A stretch of DNA of 64,000 bases from assembly GCA_013285505.1 (NCBI GenBank), contig CP053450.1, positions 4,014,796 through 4,078,795 of the forward strand. Direction: 5' to 3'. Each line of letters starts with the position of its first letter. The stretch's first letter is position 1. The position numbers were made by a program, and so were the translations under genes. The notes beneath the pieces were generated by a model. It was not told the DNA's origin. It saw only the letters and a list, made by a program, of their open reading frames with translations, and ran no database searches. This document shows, in pieces, positions 9,823-20,399 of this stretch. The stretch is from Planctomycetota bacterium. Its GTDB lineage: Bacteria; Planctomycetota; Phycisphaerae; Phycisphaerales; UBA1924.

Positions 9823-10395
9823 ATGACCAGGCCCGCCGTCTTCCTCGATCGCGACGACACACTCATCGCCAACGCCGAACTGCCAGACGAAGCCTTCTCC
9901 GGCAAGTGGGGTGACCTCGCCGACCCGGCGCAGGTCCGCCTCCTGCCGCGCGTCGACACCGCCTGCCTCGAGCTCCGCCGCGCAGGCTTCCTCCTCGTCG
10001 TCATCACCAACCAGGGCTCGGTCGCCCGCGGCGGCGCGACCATCGCCGATGTCGAGGCCACCAACGCCCGCGTCGCCGAGCTGCTCCCCGACCCCGACCG
10101 ACCCGGCTCCTCACTCCTCGAACGCACCTACTACTGCCCCTACCACCCCACCGGCGTCGTCGAGCCCTACAACGTCGAGCACCCCTGGCGCAAGCCGCAG
10201 CCGGGCATGATCCTCGCCGCAACAAGCGACCTCAGCCTCGATCTTGCCACCAGCTGGATGATCGGCGACGCCGAACGCGACGTCGAAGCCGGACAACGAG
10301 CCGGCATCGACCCGGCCCGATGCATCCGCGTCGGCCCCAACGGCACACTCCCCGACCTCGCCGCCGTAGCCGCCCGTATCCTGCGGTCGCCGTGA
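9823..10395 (+). CDS. HAD phosphatase, GmhB/histidinol-phosphatase-like
   Basis: A 190-residue HAD hydrolase resembling D-glycero-D-manno-heptose 1,7-bisphosphate 7-phosphatase. It shows motif I FLDRDDTLIAN, motif II VITNQGSVARG, the Lys region WRKPQPGMI and motif III MIGDAERDVEAG. The zinc loop starts normally (YYCPYHP) but the second Cys pair usual in GmhB is replaced by VEHPWRK, so zinc binding may be absent or altered. It overlaps the next gene by 4 bases (GTGA). The glycosyltransferase-9 neighbour, a family that includes heptosyltransferases, supports a role in envelope heptose or a related sugar. Confidence 0.82.
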   Translation: MTRPAVFLDRDDTLIANAELPDEAFSGKWGDLADPAQVRLLPRVDTACLELRRAGFLLVVITNQGSVARGGATIADVEATNARVAELLPDPDRPGSSLLERTYYCPYHPTGVVEPYNVEHPWRKPQPGMILAATSDLSLDLATSWMIGDAERDVEAGQRAGIDPARCIRVGPNGTLPDLAAVAARILRSP

Positions 10396-11615
10396 GCACC
10401 CCCGCCGACAACCCCCCACCCCGCGCCCGCCGCACAAGCCCGGACGCCTGCTCGTGGTCCTGCCCTCCTGGCTCGGCGACGTGGTGATGGCCACACCCAC
10501 CCTCCGCCTCCTCCGCGATGCGCTCCCCGGGTCGTTCATCGCCGGGCTCGCCCGCCCCAGCGTCGCGGCCCTCCTCGAGGGCACACCCCTCCTCGACGAG
10601 ATCATCATCGAGCGCGCATCCGGCGTCATGGGCCCCAAGCGCGTCGCCGCCCGCGTCCGCCCACTCCGCTTCGACGCCGCCCTCCTGCTCACCAACTCCT
10701 TCTCCACCGCGCTGACCACCCGCATCGCCGGCATCCCCCGCCGCGTGGGCTACGACCGCGACGGGCGGGGCCTGCTCCTGACCCACCGGCTCCACGCCCC
10801 GGAACGCTCCAGCAAGGGCATCAGCAAACGCCGCTGGGCCGCCGTGCCCGCCTGCGCCTACTACTTCGCCGCCGGCCGCGCACTGCTCGGCGACCCCCCA
10901 CCACCCTTCGAAGAGCTCCACGACGCAATGAGCGTCCTGCCGCCCCACGCCGCGCTCGAGCTCCCGCTCAGCGAGAGCGACCGCGACCACGCAGCCCGGG
11001 TGCTCGCCTCCGCCGGCATCGACGCCCGCCGCGACGCACCGAACGCCGCCGGGCCGCCCCACTTCGCCGTCCTCAACCCCGGCGCCAACAACCCCGCCAA
11101 GCGGCTGGCCCGCCGAACGCTTCGCCGAGATCGCCGATCACCTCACCACCCACCATGGCCTGCGGGTGCTGGTCAACTCCGGACCCGGCGAAGAAGACGT
11201 CGCCCACGCGGCTCCGCGACGCCTGCCGCACCGCCGACCCCGTCCTCCTGGCCGAGCACGGCCAGACCCTCGCCTCCCTCAAGGCCATCCTCGCCCGCGC
11301 CCGACTGCTGATCACCAACGACACCGGCCCCCGCCACCTCGCCGCCGCCTTCGGCACACCCACCATCGCCCTCTTCGGCCCCACCGACCCCCGCTGGACC
11401 ATCCTGCCCGAGCCCCCGGCCCGCGGCACAGCACCCCCCGCGAGATCAGGATCGCCGCCGGCGAGGTCGGCCCCGCCCCCCTCGCACCCGACGAGCTCGC
11501 CGACGAGCACCCGGACCGCTGCCGCATCGACCACATCACCGTCGAACACGTCCGCGACGCCGCGGCCCGGCTCCTCGCGCCCGAGCGGACGCCCGCCCCA
11601 CCCCCCACCGGCTGA
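10392..11615 (+). CDS. Glycosyltransferase family 9 (heptosyltransferase-like), frameshifted
   Basis: Cytosolic GT-B transferase of about 400 residues. The N-half has LLVVLPSWLGDVVMATPTLR, the classical GT9 opening. The C-half has NPGANNPAKRWPAERFAEIA and the nucleotide-sugar site ITNDTGPRHLAAAFGTPTI. The likely start is GTG 10392, overlapping the GmhB-like stop. Frame changes occur near 10430, at 11101-11106 (GCGGCT, expected GCGCT, giving KRWPAERF), at 11208-11214 (GCGGCTC, expected GCGCTC, giving HALRDACR) and near 11420-11437. All conserved motifs survive, so I read this as one intact gene with sequence errors. The acceptor sugar cannot be assigned. Confidence 0.78.
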
Positions 11616-11696
11616 ACACCCCGCCGAACCGGGTTTCGCTGTATTCGGGAGCCGATCGGGCCGATCACAGTCTTGCCCGGCCCCGACCGCCGCCGC

Positions 11697-11724
11697 TTGA
11701 CGGCCCGGTCAGGCTTCCTACCAT
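11697..11724 (+). promoter_or_regulatory. Sigma-70-like promoter for tRNA-Ala
   Basis: A TTGACG (-35, 11697-11702) and TACCAT (-10, 11719-11724) are separated by 16 bases. They sit about 40 bases before the mature tRNA and after the GT9 stop. Position and sequence agree with a housekeeping promoter. Confidence 0.6.
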
Positions 11725-11764
11725 TCGCGGCTCGGGCCCACCGGCCCGGCGACATACCCACGTT

Positions 11765-11839
11765 GGGGGCGTAGCTCAGTTTTGGTAGAGCGCTTCCATG
11801 GCATGGAAGAGGTCGAGAGTTCGAGTCTCTTCGCCTCCA
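11765..11839 (+). tRNA. tRNA-Ala (anticodon GGC)
   Basis: Folds as a standard cloverleaf. The 7-bp acceptor stem is GGGGGCG with CGCCTCC (one G-U), and the D arm is GCTC/GAGC. The anticodon stem CTTCC/GGAAG encloses the loop ATGGCAT, so the anticodon is GGC, decoding GCC/GCU. The T arm is GAGAG-TTCGAGT-CTCTT. The discriminator is A and CCA is not encoded. It is flanked by a promoter upstream and a hairpin terminator downstream. Confidence 0.97.
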
Positions 11840-11846
11840 CTCAACG

Positions 11847-11886
11847 CAACGCCGCAAGCCTCATCGCTTGCGGCGTTGGTCGTTTT
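11847..11886 (+). terminator. Rho-independent terminator after tRNA-Ala
   Basis: A 13-bp stem (CAACGCCGCAAGC / GCTTGCGGCGTTG) with a short loop is followed by a T-rich tract ending in GTTTT. It begins 8 bases after the tRNA. The remaining ~180 bases up to the pseudopilin gene hold nothing else I recognise. Confidence 0.9.
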
Positions 11887-12072
11887 GGTCCCGGCGAGCA
11901 ACCTCGGGCGTCGGCCCCAACCCGATAACGCCCGTCGCCCGGCAAGGCCGCGGGCACGAGAATCGCTCGCTCCGCCCGCCAAAACTCCGAAAACTCGCCT
12001 CCAAGAGCCTTCCAGCGCCTCAGCGAGGGGTTCTCCTTGCTTCGGGTGCGGTTTGAGCCGAAGAGGATCTCC

Positions 12073-12609
12073 ATGTCCGCGTCATATCCGCACCCAAACC
12101 GGTTTTTGCGCGCGCGTCGGGCTCGGTCGGCGCAGAGCGCGGTGGGTCCGTGGTCGCCCGCGGCCTTCACGCTCGTCGAGCTGGTGATCGTCATGGTCAT
12201 CCTCGCCGCCGTCGGCGCCATGGCGATGCCCCGGATGCAGAACTCGATCCAGCGGACACGCATCGAGTCGGCCGCGGCCCGCCTCACCAACGACCTCGAG
12301 CACTCCCGCTCCCTCGCCCGCACCCGCGGCGCGGCGCAACGCGTGGTGTTCTCCGTCGTCGGCTCGACCTCGAGCTACACACTCCTGGACGCCGAGTCGC
12401 TCCGCCTCTCCGGCGACCCGCTCACGGTCGAGCTCTCCGGCGATCCCTACCAGGTCTCGATCGACACGGTGGACTTCGGTGGCGACTCCACGATCGTCTT
12501 CAACGGGTACGGACTCCCGGACACCGGCGGCGAGGTGCAGCTGAGTTCCGGCAGTTACCAGGCGACGCTCGTGGTCGAGCACCCGTCGGGGAGGATCTAC
12601 AGGAAGTGA
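12073..12609 (+). CDS. Type IV pilin-like / GspH-family pseudopilin
   Basis: A 178-residue pseudopilin. After a basic leader (residues 1-33) comes the prepilin methylation motif AFTLVELVIVMVILAAVGAM, with Phe as the methylated residue and Glu at +5. The soluble part (RIESAAARLTNDLEHSRSLA) is the GspH/FimT pattern. ATG 12073 has GAGGA a few bases upstream. It overlaps the next pseudopilin gene by 4 bases (GTGA). Together the four genes of 12073-15661 look like the minor-pilin set that caps a type II secretion or type IV pilus fibre (inference). Confidence 0.82.
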   Translation: MSASYPHPNRFLRARRARSAQSAVGPWSPAAFTLVELVIVMVILAAVGAMAMPRMQNSIQRTRIESAAARLTNDLEHSRSLARTRGAAQRVVFSVVGSTSSYTLLDAESLRLSGDPLTVELSGDPYQVSIDTVDFGGDSTIVFNGYGLPDTGGEVQLSSGSYQATLVVEHPSGRIYRK

Positions 12610-13601
12610 CCGCCGCACCCGCACAGCTCCGTCCGCCCCGACACCGGGCCTTCACGCTCGTCGAGATGATGATGTCGCTGATGGTCTTCTCGGTGCTGAT
12701 GGGCGCGCTCATGGGCATGATGATCCTGACCACCGGCGACATCACCTCGCAACGAAGCCGCGCCGAGCGTGAACTCCAACTGGATGTCGCACTCGCCGAG
12801 CTCCGGCAGGACATCGAGGTCGCGCTCGATCTGCGCTTCAACGGCTCGGACACCATCACCCTCAGCGTCCCCAACCGGGGCGTCCATGCCGATGATGCGC
12901 CGGAACAGATCGAGTACTCGATCGTCGGCGCCAACCCCTCCTCGCTCACCCGCTCGATCAACGGCGCGACGCCCGAGACGATCGCAACGGGCGTGCAGGA
13001 CTTCGGCTTGACCGCCGCCGTGAGTTCCTTCACCGGCTCCGGCGGTGCTGCGGTCCCCGAGCCGGTCACGAGCCCGGAGGTGCTTCTGGTCGCCAACGAC
13101 ATCGAGTCCAACAACGGCAATACCGTAGACGACAAGATCTGGACCGCCCAGACGTTCGAGCCGACGCTGCCCTCCAACACGCTCAGCTGGACGATCACCC
13201 GCGTGGAATGTTTCATGGTGTTGGCGAGAGCTCGGGCCGAGCCCCATTACCTCCAACTCCGGTACACCGAGCCCAACGGCACTCCATCGGAAGCCTCGCT
13301 CGGGTCGGTGACCTTCACAACGGATCTTTGGACGACCGGGTGGGCGTGGCGAGAGTTCGCCTTCTCCGGCCTGCCCGACCTCAGCAACGGGGAGCGGATC
13401 GCCATCGTCGTGGGCACCGATGAAAAGGGAATTAGCGGCGTAAAGCTCGGCATTATGAAAGACACCGACAGCCTCACACCGGGGGCCCACCAGGTCTCAA
13501 GCAACTCGGGCAAGAAGGACACTTGGACCGGCGCCGCCGATGGCGACGACGCCATCTTCCGTGTCTACGGCACCTACACCACCCTCGGGCCCCCGGAGTA
13601 G
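12606..13601 (+). CDS. Minor pseudopilin, PilW/GspJ-like
   Basis: A 331-residue protein beginning with a prepilin signal (HRAFTLVEMMMSLMVFSVLM) and a helix running into ERELQLDVALAELRQDIEVA, the GspJ/PilW arrangement. The remaining ~200 residues are an inserted beta-rich domain. It starts at GTG 12606 inside the previous stop, so it is translationally coupled. The large C-terminal extension (FEPTLPSNTLSWTITRVECF onward) resembles choice-of-anchor or jelly-roll domains of exported proteins and may be what the tip displays; that is only an inference. Confidence 0.75.
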   Translation: MTAAPAQLRPPRHRAFTLVEMMMSLMVFSVLMGALMGMMILTTGDITSQRSRAERELQLDVALAELRQDIEVALDLRFNGSDTITLSVPNRGVHADDAPEQIEYSIVGANPSSLTRSINGATPETIATGVQDFGLTAAVSSFTGSGGAAVPEPVTSPEVLLVANDIESNNGNTVDDKIWTAQTFEPTLPSNTLSWTITRVECFMVLARARAEPHYLQLRYTEPNGTPSEASLGSVTFTTDLWTTGWAWREFAFSGLPDLSNGERIAIVVGTDEKGISGVKLGIMKDTDSLTPGAHQVSSNSGKKDTWTGAADGDDAIFRVYGTYTTLGPPE

Positions 13602-13607
13602 ACCGCC

Positions 13608-14256
13608 GTGCAGACGCCCAAACACTCATCACGCGCCCGCCGCGGGCTCTCGCTGGTCGAGGCCACGATCTCCATGGTGATCGTGAGCGTCGTGATCGCC
13701 GGGCGCACTTCGCGTCCACGCCGCCGCATCGACCAACGCGCTCGCCGCGACACGCGCGCTCCAGGGCCGCAGCCTCGCGCGGACGCTCCTCGACGAGATC
13801 CGGCAGTGCCGGTACGAAGAGCCGGAGGCCGATGTGACCCCCGCCTTCGGGCTGGAGGGCGAGGCCACCGCCAACCGGTCCACCTGGGACGATGTGGACG
13901 ACTACCACGGCTTCTCTGAGTCCGGTGGCGGCAATCTCACCGGCAAAACCGGCACCGAGATCGAGGGCACCGCCGGCTGGGCGTGGAGCGTCGCGGTCAA
14001 ATGGGTGAGCCCGGTGGACACCACCCTGACGAGCCTGACCGAGACCGGACTCAAGCGGATCACGGTCATGGCCACCTCGCCCTCGGGGGAGACGACCGTC
14101 GTGCGCGGGCTGCGCTCGGCCAACGGCCTGGTTGACCAGGCCTCGTACGCCTCGGACACCGATGTCGTCACCTTCGTTGACCTCGAGGTGCGGTTCGAGG
14201 ACGGGTCATCGCCCAGGCGGATGGGCATCGCCACACTGGGACGCCCGAGGAACTAG
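13608..14256 (+). CDS. Minor pseudopilin, PilV/GspI-like (frameshifted)
   Basis: About 215 residues. The N-terminus RRGLSLVEATISMVIVSVVI is a prepilin motif with Leu in place of the usual Phe, and Glu at +5. A frame change at 13701-13706 (GGGCGC, expected GGCGC) joins IAGALRVHAAAS to TNALAATRALQGRSLARTLL, as in GspI/PilV helices. Starts at GTG 13608, 6 bases after the previous stop. It sits third in the four-gene pilin operon. Confidence 0.72.
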
Positions 14257-14258
14257 CG

Positions 14259-15661
14259 ATGCAAAGACCGGACACACCACAGAAACGCCCGACAACACGC
14301 CGCGGCTCGGCGTACGTGCTGGTGCTCGCGCTCTCGATCATCGTCACCGTCCTCGCGGCGACAGCGATCGAGTCCAGCCGCATCGGGATCCGAGCCTCGA
14401 CAGCCCAGCGCGACGCCTCCGACGCCGCACTCATCGCCCAGGGCGGCCTCGACCACCTGCTCCAGCTGATCGCCACGACACCCGAGTGGCGCACCGTCTA
14501 CGGCAGCTCGCCCGATGTGACCAGCAAGCTCCTGCAGGGCGGCGGCTTCCGCGGCGGGAGCTACACCTGGGAACTGGAAGACGAGACCGACGGCGACCTC
14601 TTCGACGATCCAACCGACCCCGTGCGGGTCCGCTGCACGGCGGTCGTCGGCCAGACAAGCCGCACGCTCAGCGTCGAACTCGCCGAGAGCGGAAGCTCCC
14701 CGTTCGATGTGCTCCAGATGGGCTTCTACACCAGCAAGTACGTCCTCACCGGGTCCAGTTCGGCGAGCCTCGTTTCGCCCGATGCACCGCTCGGCGCCAT
14801 GGGGACCTTCCACAACTCGGTGGCGATCATCGGCGATGTCGAGGCGGGGCTCATCACCGGCACGGGCTCGATCTCCGGGACCCGGGACTCCCTCGCAACA
14901 CCCAGGGAGATGCCGTCGTCATCGGTGTTCGATCTCTACAAAGCCCGGTCCACCACCATCCCGTGGACCTCCCACTACGGCACCTTCGAGCCCGGGCTGC
15001 TCTCGGCCGGTGCCAACCCGTACGGCACCGCCAACGCCGAAGGGATCTACTTCCTCTCCGTGCCGGCATGGCAGCAGCTCAAGCTCGACAACTCCAGGAT
15101 CGTGGGCACGCTGGTGATCGACGCGGGCATAGGCGCCAAGATCAAGTTCAACGATGTGGTCATCGAGCCCGGCCGGTCCAACATGCCCACGATCCTGGTC
15201 AAAACCTCCGGTGTGGACTCCGAGGTATCGATCCGGACCGGCTCGGATTCGCTGAGCGAGAGCTCGCTCGGGCTCAACCTGAACCCCGCCCACACGCCCT
15301 ACCGCGGCTCCTCAGACTCGCAGCTCAACGACAGCTACGCGACACAGATCACCGGCCTCATCCATGTCATCGGCGCCCTCGGCACGGTCGAACTCCAGAA
15401 CGGCCTGGCACTCAACGGCTGCCTCCTCGCCGAATGCGGCATCGAACTCACCGACCCACTAGGGACGGGCCGAGACTGGCGGGTCACGCCGAGCCCGTCG
15501 CTCACCATCACGCCGCCCGAGGGCTACTCGACCGCACGAGGCGGAGGCTTCGCAGCGACAGAGGGCTCACTCCGATGGGACGTCGCCCCCCTGACCGCGC
15601 CGGCCCCGCGTCGCCACCACCGCCCGCAACCAGCAACCGGCACAGCCCGCTGCAGGAATAG
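14259..15661 (+). CDS. PilX/GspK-like pilus assembly protein
   Basis: About 465 residues. A basic leader precedes RGSAYVLVLALSIIVTVLAA, a hydrophobic helix without the canonical Glu, as in GspK/PilX. Then comes QRDASDAALIAQGGLDHLLQ, the PilX-type N-terminal pattern. The body (residues 150-440) is a long beta-rich domain with repeated Gly/Ser/Thr strands. The C-terminus is uncertain. The frame runs on to 15779, but a shift near 15600-15610 would give a natural end at 15661 (PPPPATSNRHSPLQE). It converges on, and appears to overlap, the 3' end of the helicase-nuclease gene. Confidence 0.65.
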
Positions 15662-18600
15662 CCCGACCCCTGCGGGAACTCGCCTTCGAGCATGCCGCGG
15701 ACCGCCTTGTCGATCGACGCCCGCACCTTCGCCTCGTCGATCGAGTCGAGGTCGATCACGCCGCGTTCGCCGGTCCTGAGCATCCAGTACTCGGCCACCC
15801 CCCCCACCTCCGGCATCTCGTGCCGGATCGCCATCGCGTAGATGCCCAGCTGCAGGTCGTCCTTCCTGGGCTCGAGCTTGGCCTTGCTCGCCCCGCCCGT
15901 CTTGTAGTCGATGATCCGCACGCCCGCGTCGATCCGGTCCACGCGGTCCAGCTTGGCGATCAGCCGGTGCGCCGTGCCGTCCACCTCGTAGGGCATCACG
16001 ATCTTCCGCTCGATCTCCAGGATCTCGGCGCGGTTGGCCTCCATCATCTCCTGCGCGCGCCAGCATCGCCAGCAGCTCGTCGGCCGCGAGCCGCATCCCC
16101 CTCGCCCCCGGCCCGCAGCTGCGCATCAAACAGCCGCCGCCCGAACGCCGCGAGTGCCCCCGCGTCCGGCGGGTCGTCCCCCTCGACATCCGCGTCGCGC
16201 CACGCCCGCCCGTACCACTCCAGCGCCTGGTGGATCATCCCGCCGGTCGAGAGCGCCGTCGTCGGCGCCTCGCCCAGCCCCAGCACCTGCCGCATGTAAA
16301 AACACGCCGGGCAGCGGCTGTACTGATCCAGCATCGTGAAGCTGATATCGATCGGCGCCTGCATGGGCGCGGGCACAAAGGCCGCCCCCCCGCCGCCTCC
16401 GCGGCACCGCCCGCCGCCAGCCTCGCCCCGACCCGCTCGGCGCCCTCGCCGCCGGCCCACGCCGGCGGCTCACCGGTCGCGTCAAACACCGCCGCGACCG
16501 CCGTCCGCGCCGCCGCGGCACGGAACCGCTCAACTGCGCGCGCAATCGCGTCCGGGTCGGCCCCCGGCGCATCCACCCCGTCCAGCGCCGCCGCGGCCTC
16601 GGCCCGGGCCGCACGCCGCTCGGCGTCGGCCGCCCGCCGCCGCAGTTCCCGCGCCCGCCCCCGCCGGGGCCTCATGCGTCAGCGTGTCGCGACCCTCGCC
16701 CGCGTCCAGCACCTCGTCCAGCTCGCGCGCGACGATCAGCCCGGGCTCGTCGAACAGCAGCTCCTGGGCGTAGTGCTCGCTCTTGCTGCGGGTCTTGGTC
16801 TTCTTGGTCAGCAGCACCAGCCGCCGCTCGGCCCGCGTCGCCGCGACGTAGAAGATCCGCCGCTCCTCGGCCCGCGACCGCGCCTTGGCGTCCCGCTCGT
16901 CCCCCAGCCGATCGATCAGCCCCTCCGGAAGCGACAGACCGTCCCGCCCGCCGGCGGTCTTGGGGAATCCGTGCGGCGGGTTGACCCGCGGCACAAACAC
17001 CACATCAAACTCCAGCCCCTTCGCCCCGTGCGCGCTCAACAGCTGCACCGCGTTCTGCGCGCGCTCGTCTGCGTCCTCATCCCGACCGATCATCTCCTCG
17101 CCCATCGCGCCGAACGACCGGTCCCGCTCGTCCAGATCGTTGAAGTAGGCCCAGAACGACGCGAGGTCGCCCGGCGCATCAAGCCGGTGCTGGATCGCGC
17201 GCGCAAACCGCACCACCCGCACCAGTCGCTCCACCCGCTGGGCCCGATCCCGCGGCCCCAGCAGGTCGGTGTGCACCAGGTCGAACCGCGTCGCGATCGT
17301 CCACACCATGTCGGCCGCGGGGTCCTGGTGCGACTGGGCCAGCAGTTCGGCCCGGAGCCCGGCGAACCTCACGATCTGCGGGTCGTCGGCGGCGCGAGCC
17401 TCGAGCCACGCGGCATAGTCGCCAGCGCCGGCCGCCCGCCGTGCCGACGCGTCCGATGCGCCGTCCGAGGGGCCGTCGGGCTCGACCCCCAGCACCGCCA
17501 GCCGCCGCGCCCGCCGGAACTCCCGCTCCCACGAGGCCAGCGTCGCGACATCGACCCCCAGCGGCGGCCGGCTCAGCACCCGCTGCACCGCCCAGCTCGC
17601 CTGCGGCACCACCAGCAGCTCGATCCACGCCAGCAGATCGCGCACGCCGTCGTCATCCGCCACGCCGCGCTGGGCGTGCCGCTGGACGGGGATGCCCTCG
17701 AGCTCGAGCGCCTCGCCGATCGAGTCCAGCTCCGAGTGTGTGCGCGCAATCACGGCGATGCGCGAGCGCGCCCCCTCCGGCGCGGCCGCGAGCGCCCGCC
17801 GCACCATCGACGCGATCACATCCCCCGCCTGCGGGTCGCGCTCGAGCTGCACCACCTCGACACACGCCCCCGCCTTGGTCGGCGCGTCCCGCAGCGCCTC
17901 GGCCCGCTCGATCCGCTTCTCCGGGGCAAACCGCTCATCTGCGCGCGCGATCACCGCGTTGGCCACATCCAGCACCGGCGCTTCCGAGCGGTAGTTCTCG
18001 GTCAGCGCCAGCGTCGTCGCGTCGGTCCAGAGCGAGGCGAACCGCGCGAACGCCCGGTCGTCGGCCCCGCGGAACTCGTAGATCGCCTGGTCGTCGTCGC
18101 CCACCACCACGAGGTCCGGGTGCCGTTCCGGCGGGGCGAGCGCCCGCACCAGCTCGATCTGCGCGAGGTTGACATCCTGAAACTCGTCGACCACGAAGTG
18201 CCGGTACTCGCTGTGACACACCGCCCGCACACGCTCGTGCTCGCGCAGCAACCGGGTTGGCAGCGTGATCAGCTCGTCGATCGTCAGCCACCCCCGCTCG
18301 CGGCAGGCGCCCTCGAAGAGTGCGTACATCCTCGCGTGCCCGGCAAACCTCGCCCGCTCCTCCCGCTGGGCCGCGACGGTGTCCGCGTCGGCGGGCCCGC
18401 CGTCCGAGCCCTGCCCCGCGTCGAGCCGCTCGGCCCACGTCTTGGCGAATGCGACGCACGCCTCCGGCGACAGCGCGTTGTGGCGGCAGAGCTCGATCAC
18501 CTTGCCCGCCTCGTCGAGCAGGGCCTCGGCGCCGAGGGCCAGCAGCGTGCCGTAGATCTTGTGCTCGGTCGCAAGGCGGCGCAGCAGCCGACGCTTCTGG

Positions 18601-18956
18601 GCGCTGTCGATGATCTCCGGCGAGCCGCCGATGCCGGAGAGATCCGGGAACCGGCGCAGCAACCGAAGCCCGAAACCGTGGAAGGTGCTCGCGTGCACGC
18701 TGTCGGCTGCGGAAGGGCCGACCAGATCGGCCAGCCGCTCGCGCAGCTCGCCGGCGGCCTTGTTGGTAAACGTCACCGCGACGATCGTGGAGGGGTCAAC
18801 ATCCCGTTCGACGATCTGGTGCGCCACGCGGTGGGTGATGAGCCGCGTCTTGCCCGTGCCCGGGCCGGCGAGGACGATCAGCGGCGAGCCCTCGTGCAGC
18901 ACGCCCTGGCGCTGCGCGTCGTTGAGCCCGTCCAGCAAGTCCCCGTGCGCGTCCAC
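15508..18956 (-). CDS. UvrD/Rep-type helicase fused to a PD-(D/E)XK nuclease (frameshifted)
   Basis: A ~1,150-residue DNA repair enzyme related to UvrD2/AddA. The helicase part (residues 1-740) has Walker A APGTGKTR-like VLAGPGTGKTRLI, motif II VDEFQDVN, VVGDDDQAIYEFRGA and LSAHGAKGLEFDVVFVP. The C-terminal nuclease has FTMLDQYSRCPACFYMR and the catalytic IIDYKTGG. Starts at GTG 18956, 10 bases after rsmD. Frame changes lie at 16651-16656, 16385-16391 (a C7 run), 16088-16094 (GAGCCGC) and 16053-16061 (a GCGCGC run). The true 3' end could be upstream of 15508, since a PD-(D/E)XK C-terminus should end shortly after GYSCSG. Confidence 0.82.
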
Positions 18957-18965
18957 GCCGAGAGT

Positions 18966-19694
18966 CTACTCCGGGGCCGCGGCGTCCGGGTCGCGCATGT
19001 AGAGATGGATCGCCATCGTGCCGTACTCGTGCGTCTCGGGCCCCAGCGCCCCCGGCAGCTTCAGGTCCACATCCACCCGCTTTTTGGGCGGCGGGGCGGT
19101 CTCGTCGTTGAGCTCGGCATCGAGTTCGAGGATCTCGGTCTCGGCGTCCACGGGCTTGCGCTTGCGGTGTTTGGGCGCGGGGGCGGGCTCGGGGCCGGCC
19201 TCCTCGTGATAGAACGGCGCGGGCGTGCGGAAGACCGCGTAGCCGGTCTCGTCGAGCTTGCCGATGAACCGGGCGAGCTGGTCCCGCACCCGCGGCCACT
19301 GGGCCGGATCGAGCACCAGCGGGTAGGGCGGGTCGTAGAAGATCAGGTGCACACCCTCGGGGCAGCGGGCCAGGGCACCCGCACCCAGCGCGTCGCTGAT
19401 CCCGATCTCGCACTTGTCGAGCAGGCCCAGGTCGTCGGCCGTGTCCTCGATCAGGGCCGCGACCTTCTTGTCGCGCTCGATGAATGTCGCGTAGGTCGCC
19501 CCGCGGCTCAGGGCCTCAAAGCCCATCGAGCCCGAGCCGGCGAAGGCGTCGAACACCTCGACACCCTCGGTGTGGCCCCGCAGCAGGTTGAAGATCGACA
19601 GCCGCACCCGCTCGGGCATCGGACGGGTCGTCTCGGCGTCCCTGGGCGTGAGTATTTTGCGACGTTTGAGGCTTCCGCCGATGATGCGCAGCAT
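18966..19694 (-). CDS. rsmD: 16S rRNA (guanine(966)-N2)-methyltransferase, RsmD-like
   Basis: Methylates G966 of 16S rRNA in the assembled small subunit. It begins MLRIIGGSLKRRKI and has RPMPERVRLSIFNLL, the SAM site FDAFAGSGSMGFEALSRGA and the catalytic FYDPPYPL, all RsmD signatures. At 242 residues it is longer than most (~185-200), because of a Pro/Lys/Glu-rich insertion (about residues 165-215) before the last strand. It lies between a hypothetical gene and the helicase-nuclease, all on the minus strand with short gaps, so probably one transcript. Confidence 0.88.
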   Translation of the reverse strand: MLRIIGGSLKRRKILTPRDAETTRPMPERVRLSIFNLLRGHTEGVEVFDAFAGSGSMGFEALSRGATYATFIERDKKVAALIEDTADDLGLLDKCEIGISDALGAGALARCPEGVHLIFYDPPYPLVLDPAQWPRVRDQLARFIGKLDETGYAVFRTPAPFYHEEAGPEPAPAPKHRKRKPVDAETEILELDAELNDETAPPPKKRVDVDLKLPGALGPETHEYGTMAIHLYMRDPDAAAPE

Positions 19695-19757
19695 GGAGAG
19701 AGGATAGGCCCGGGCCAATCGCCCACCGGCCCTCGCCTCTGGCGCCCACCACACGGC

Positions 19758-20399
19758 TTACTTGTTGAGCAAGTCGATCTGGTAGCGGAGCACCGGCGGG
19801 GCGTCGACCCCGGTGACAACGCCCCAGAAGGGGTCGCCGAGCCCGTCGTCGTACCAGCTGCGGAACTGGCCGTTGGGGTTCTCGCCGTAGAGGTCGAGCA
19901 TCGGGCTGCCGATCATGACGGCCCGCTGGACGAGCAGCAGCTCATCGCTGGCGTACTCGGCCTCGGCCGCGACTCCCGAGAGCGCATCGACGAGCTGGCC
20001 GAAGAGCTTGTGGTCGGCCCGCAGCAGGACATCCGCGTCGTTCCAGATGTAGTAACGGAACCGGCTGGCCGGGCGGAAGCGGAAGGTGTGGCGCGACCGC
20101 AGCAGCGCGACAACGCCCTCGGGACCGTCGATCCGCCGCTGGATTGGCACGCCGGGCAGGATGCGTTCGAGCTGGTGGCAGAAGGAGTCGAGGTCGGTGA
20201 TGTACTTGCCGAAGAGCGGCAGGACCTCGGTATCGGGCTGGAGGGTGAGGAAGTGGCTGAGGCAGGCCGCGAAATCGACCCGACGCCGCGCCGCCTTCGA
20301 CCAGGCGACGAGGTGATGCTCGTCGAGCATCTGGGCGACCTCGGGCTCCCAGTCGAGCACCCGGAAGGGCGATTCGGTTTGACGGCTCAGCGCGCTCAT
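19758..20399 (-). CDS. Conserved-looking hypothetical protein
   Basis: A 213-residue soluble protein with no signal peptide or membrane helix. It contains a Trp/Tyr-rich segment (RPASRFRYYIWNDADVLLRA) and LMIGSPMLDLYGENPNGQF-like text near the C-terminus. I do not recognise the family. It starts at ATG 20399 and is followed after 63 bases by rsmD on the same strand. The reading frame is intact and codon use matches its neighbours, which supports a real gene. Confidence 0.65.
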   Translation of the reverse strand: MSALSRQTESPFRVLDWEPEVAQMLDEHHLVAWSKAARRRVDFAACLSHFLTLQPDTEVLPLFGKYITDLDSFCHQLERILPGVPIQRRIDGPEGVVALLRSRHTFRFRPASRFRYYIWNDADVLLRADHKLFGQLVDALSGVAAEAEYASDELLLVQRAVMIGSPMLDLYGENPNGQFRSWYDDGLGDPFWGVVTGVDAPPVLRYQIDLLNK

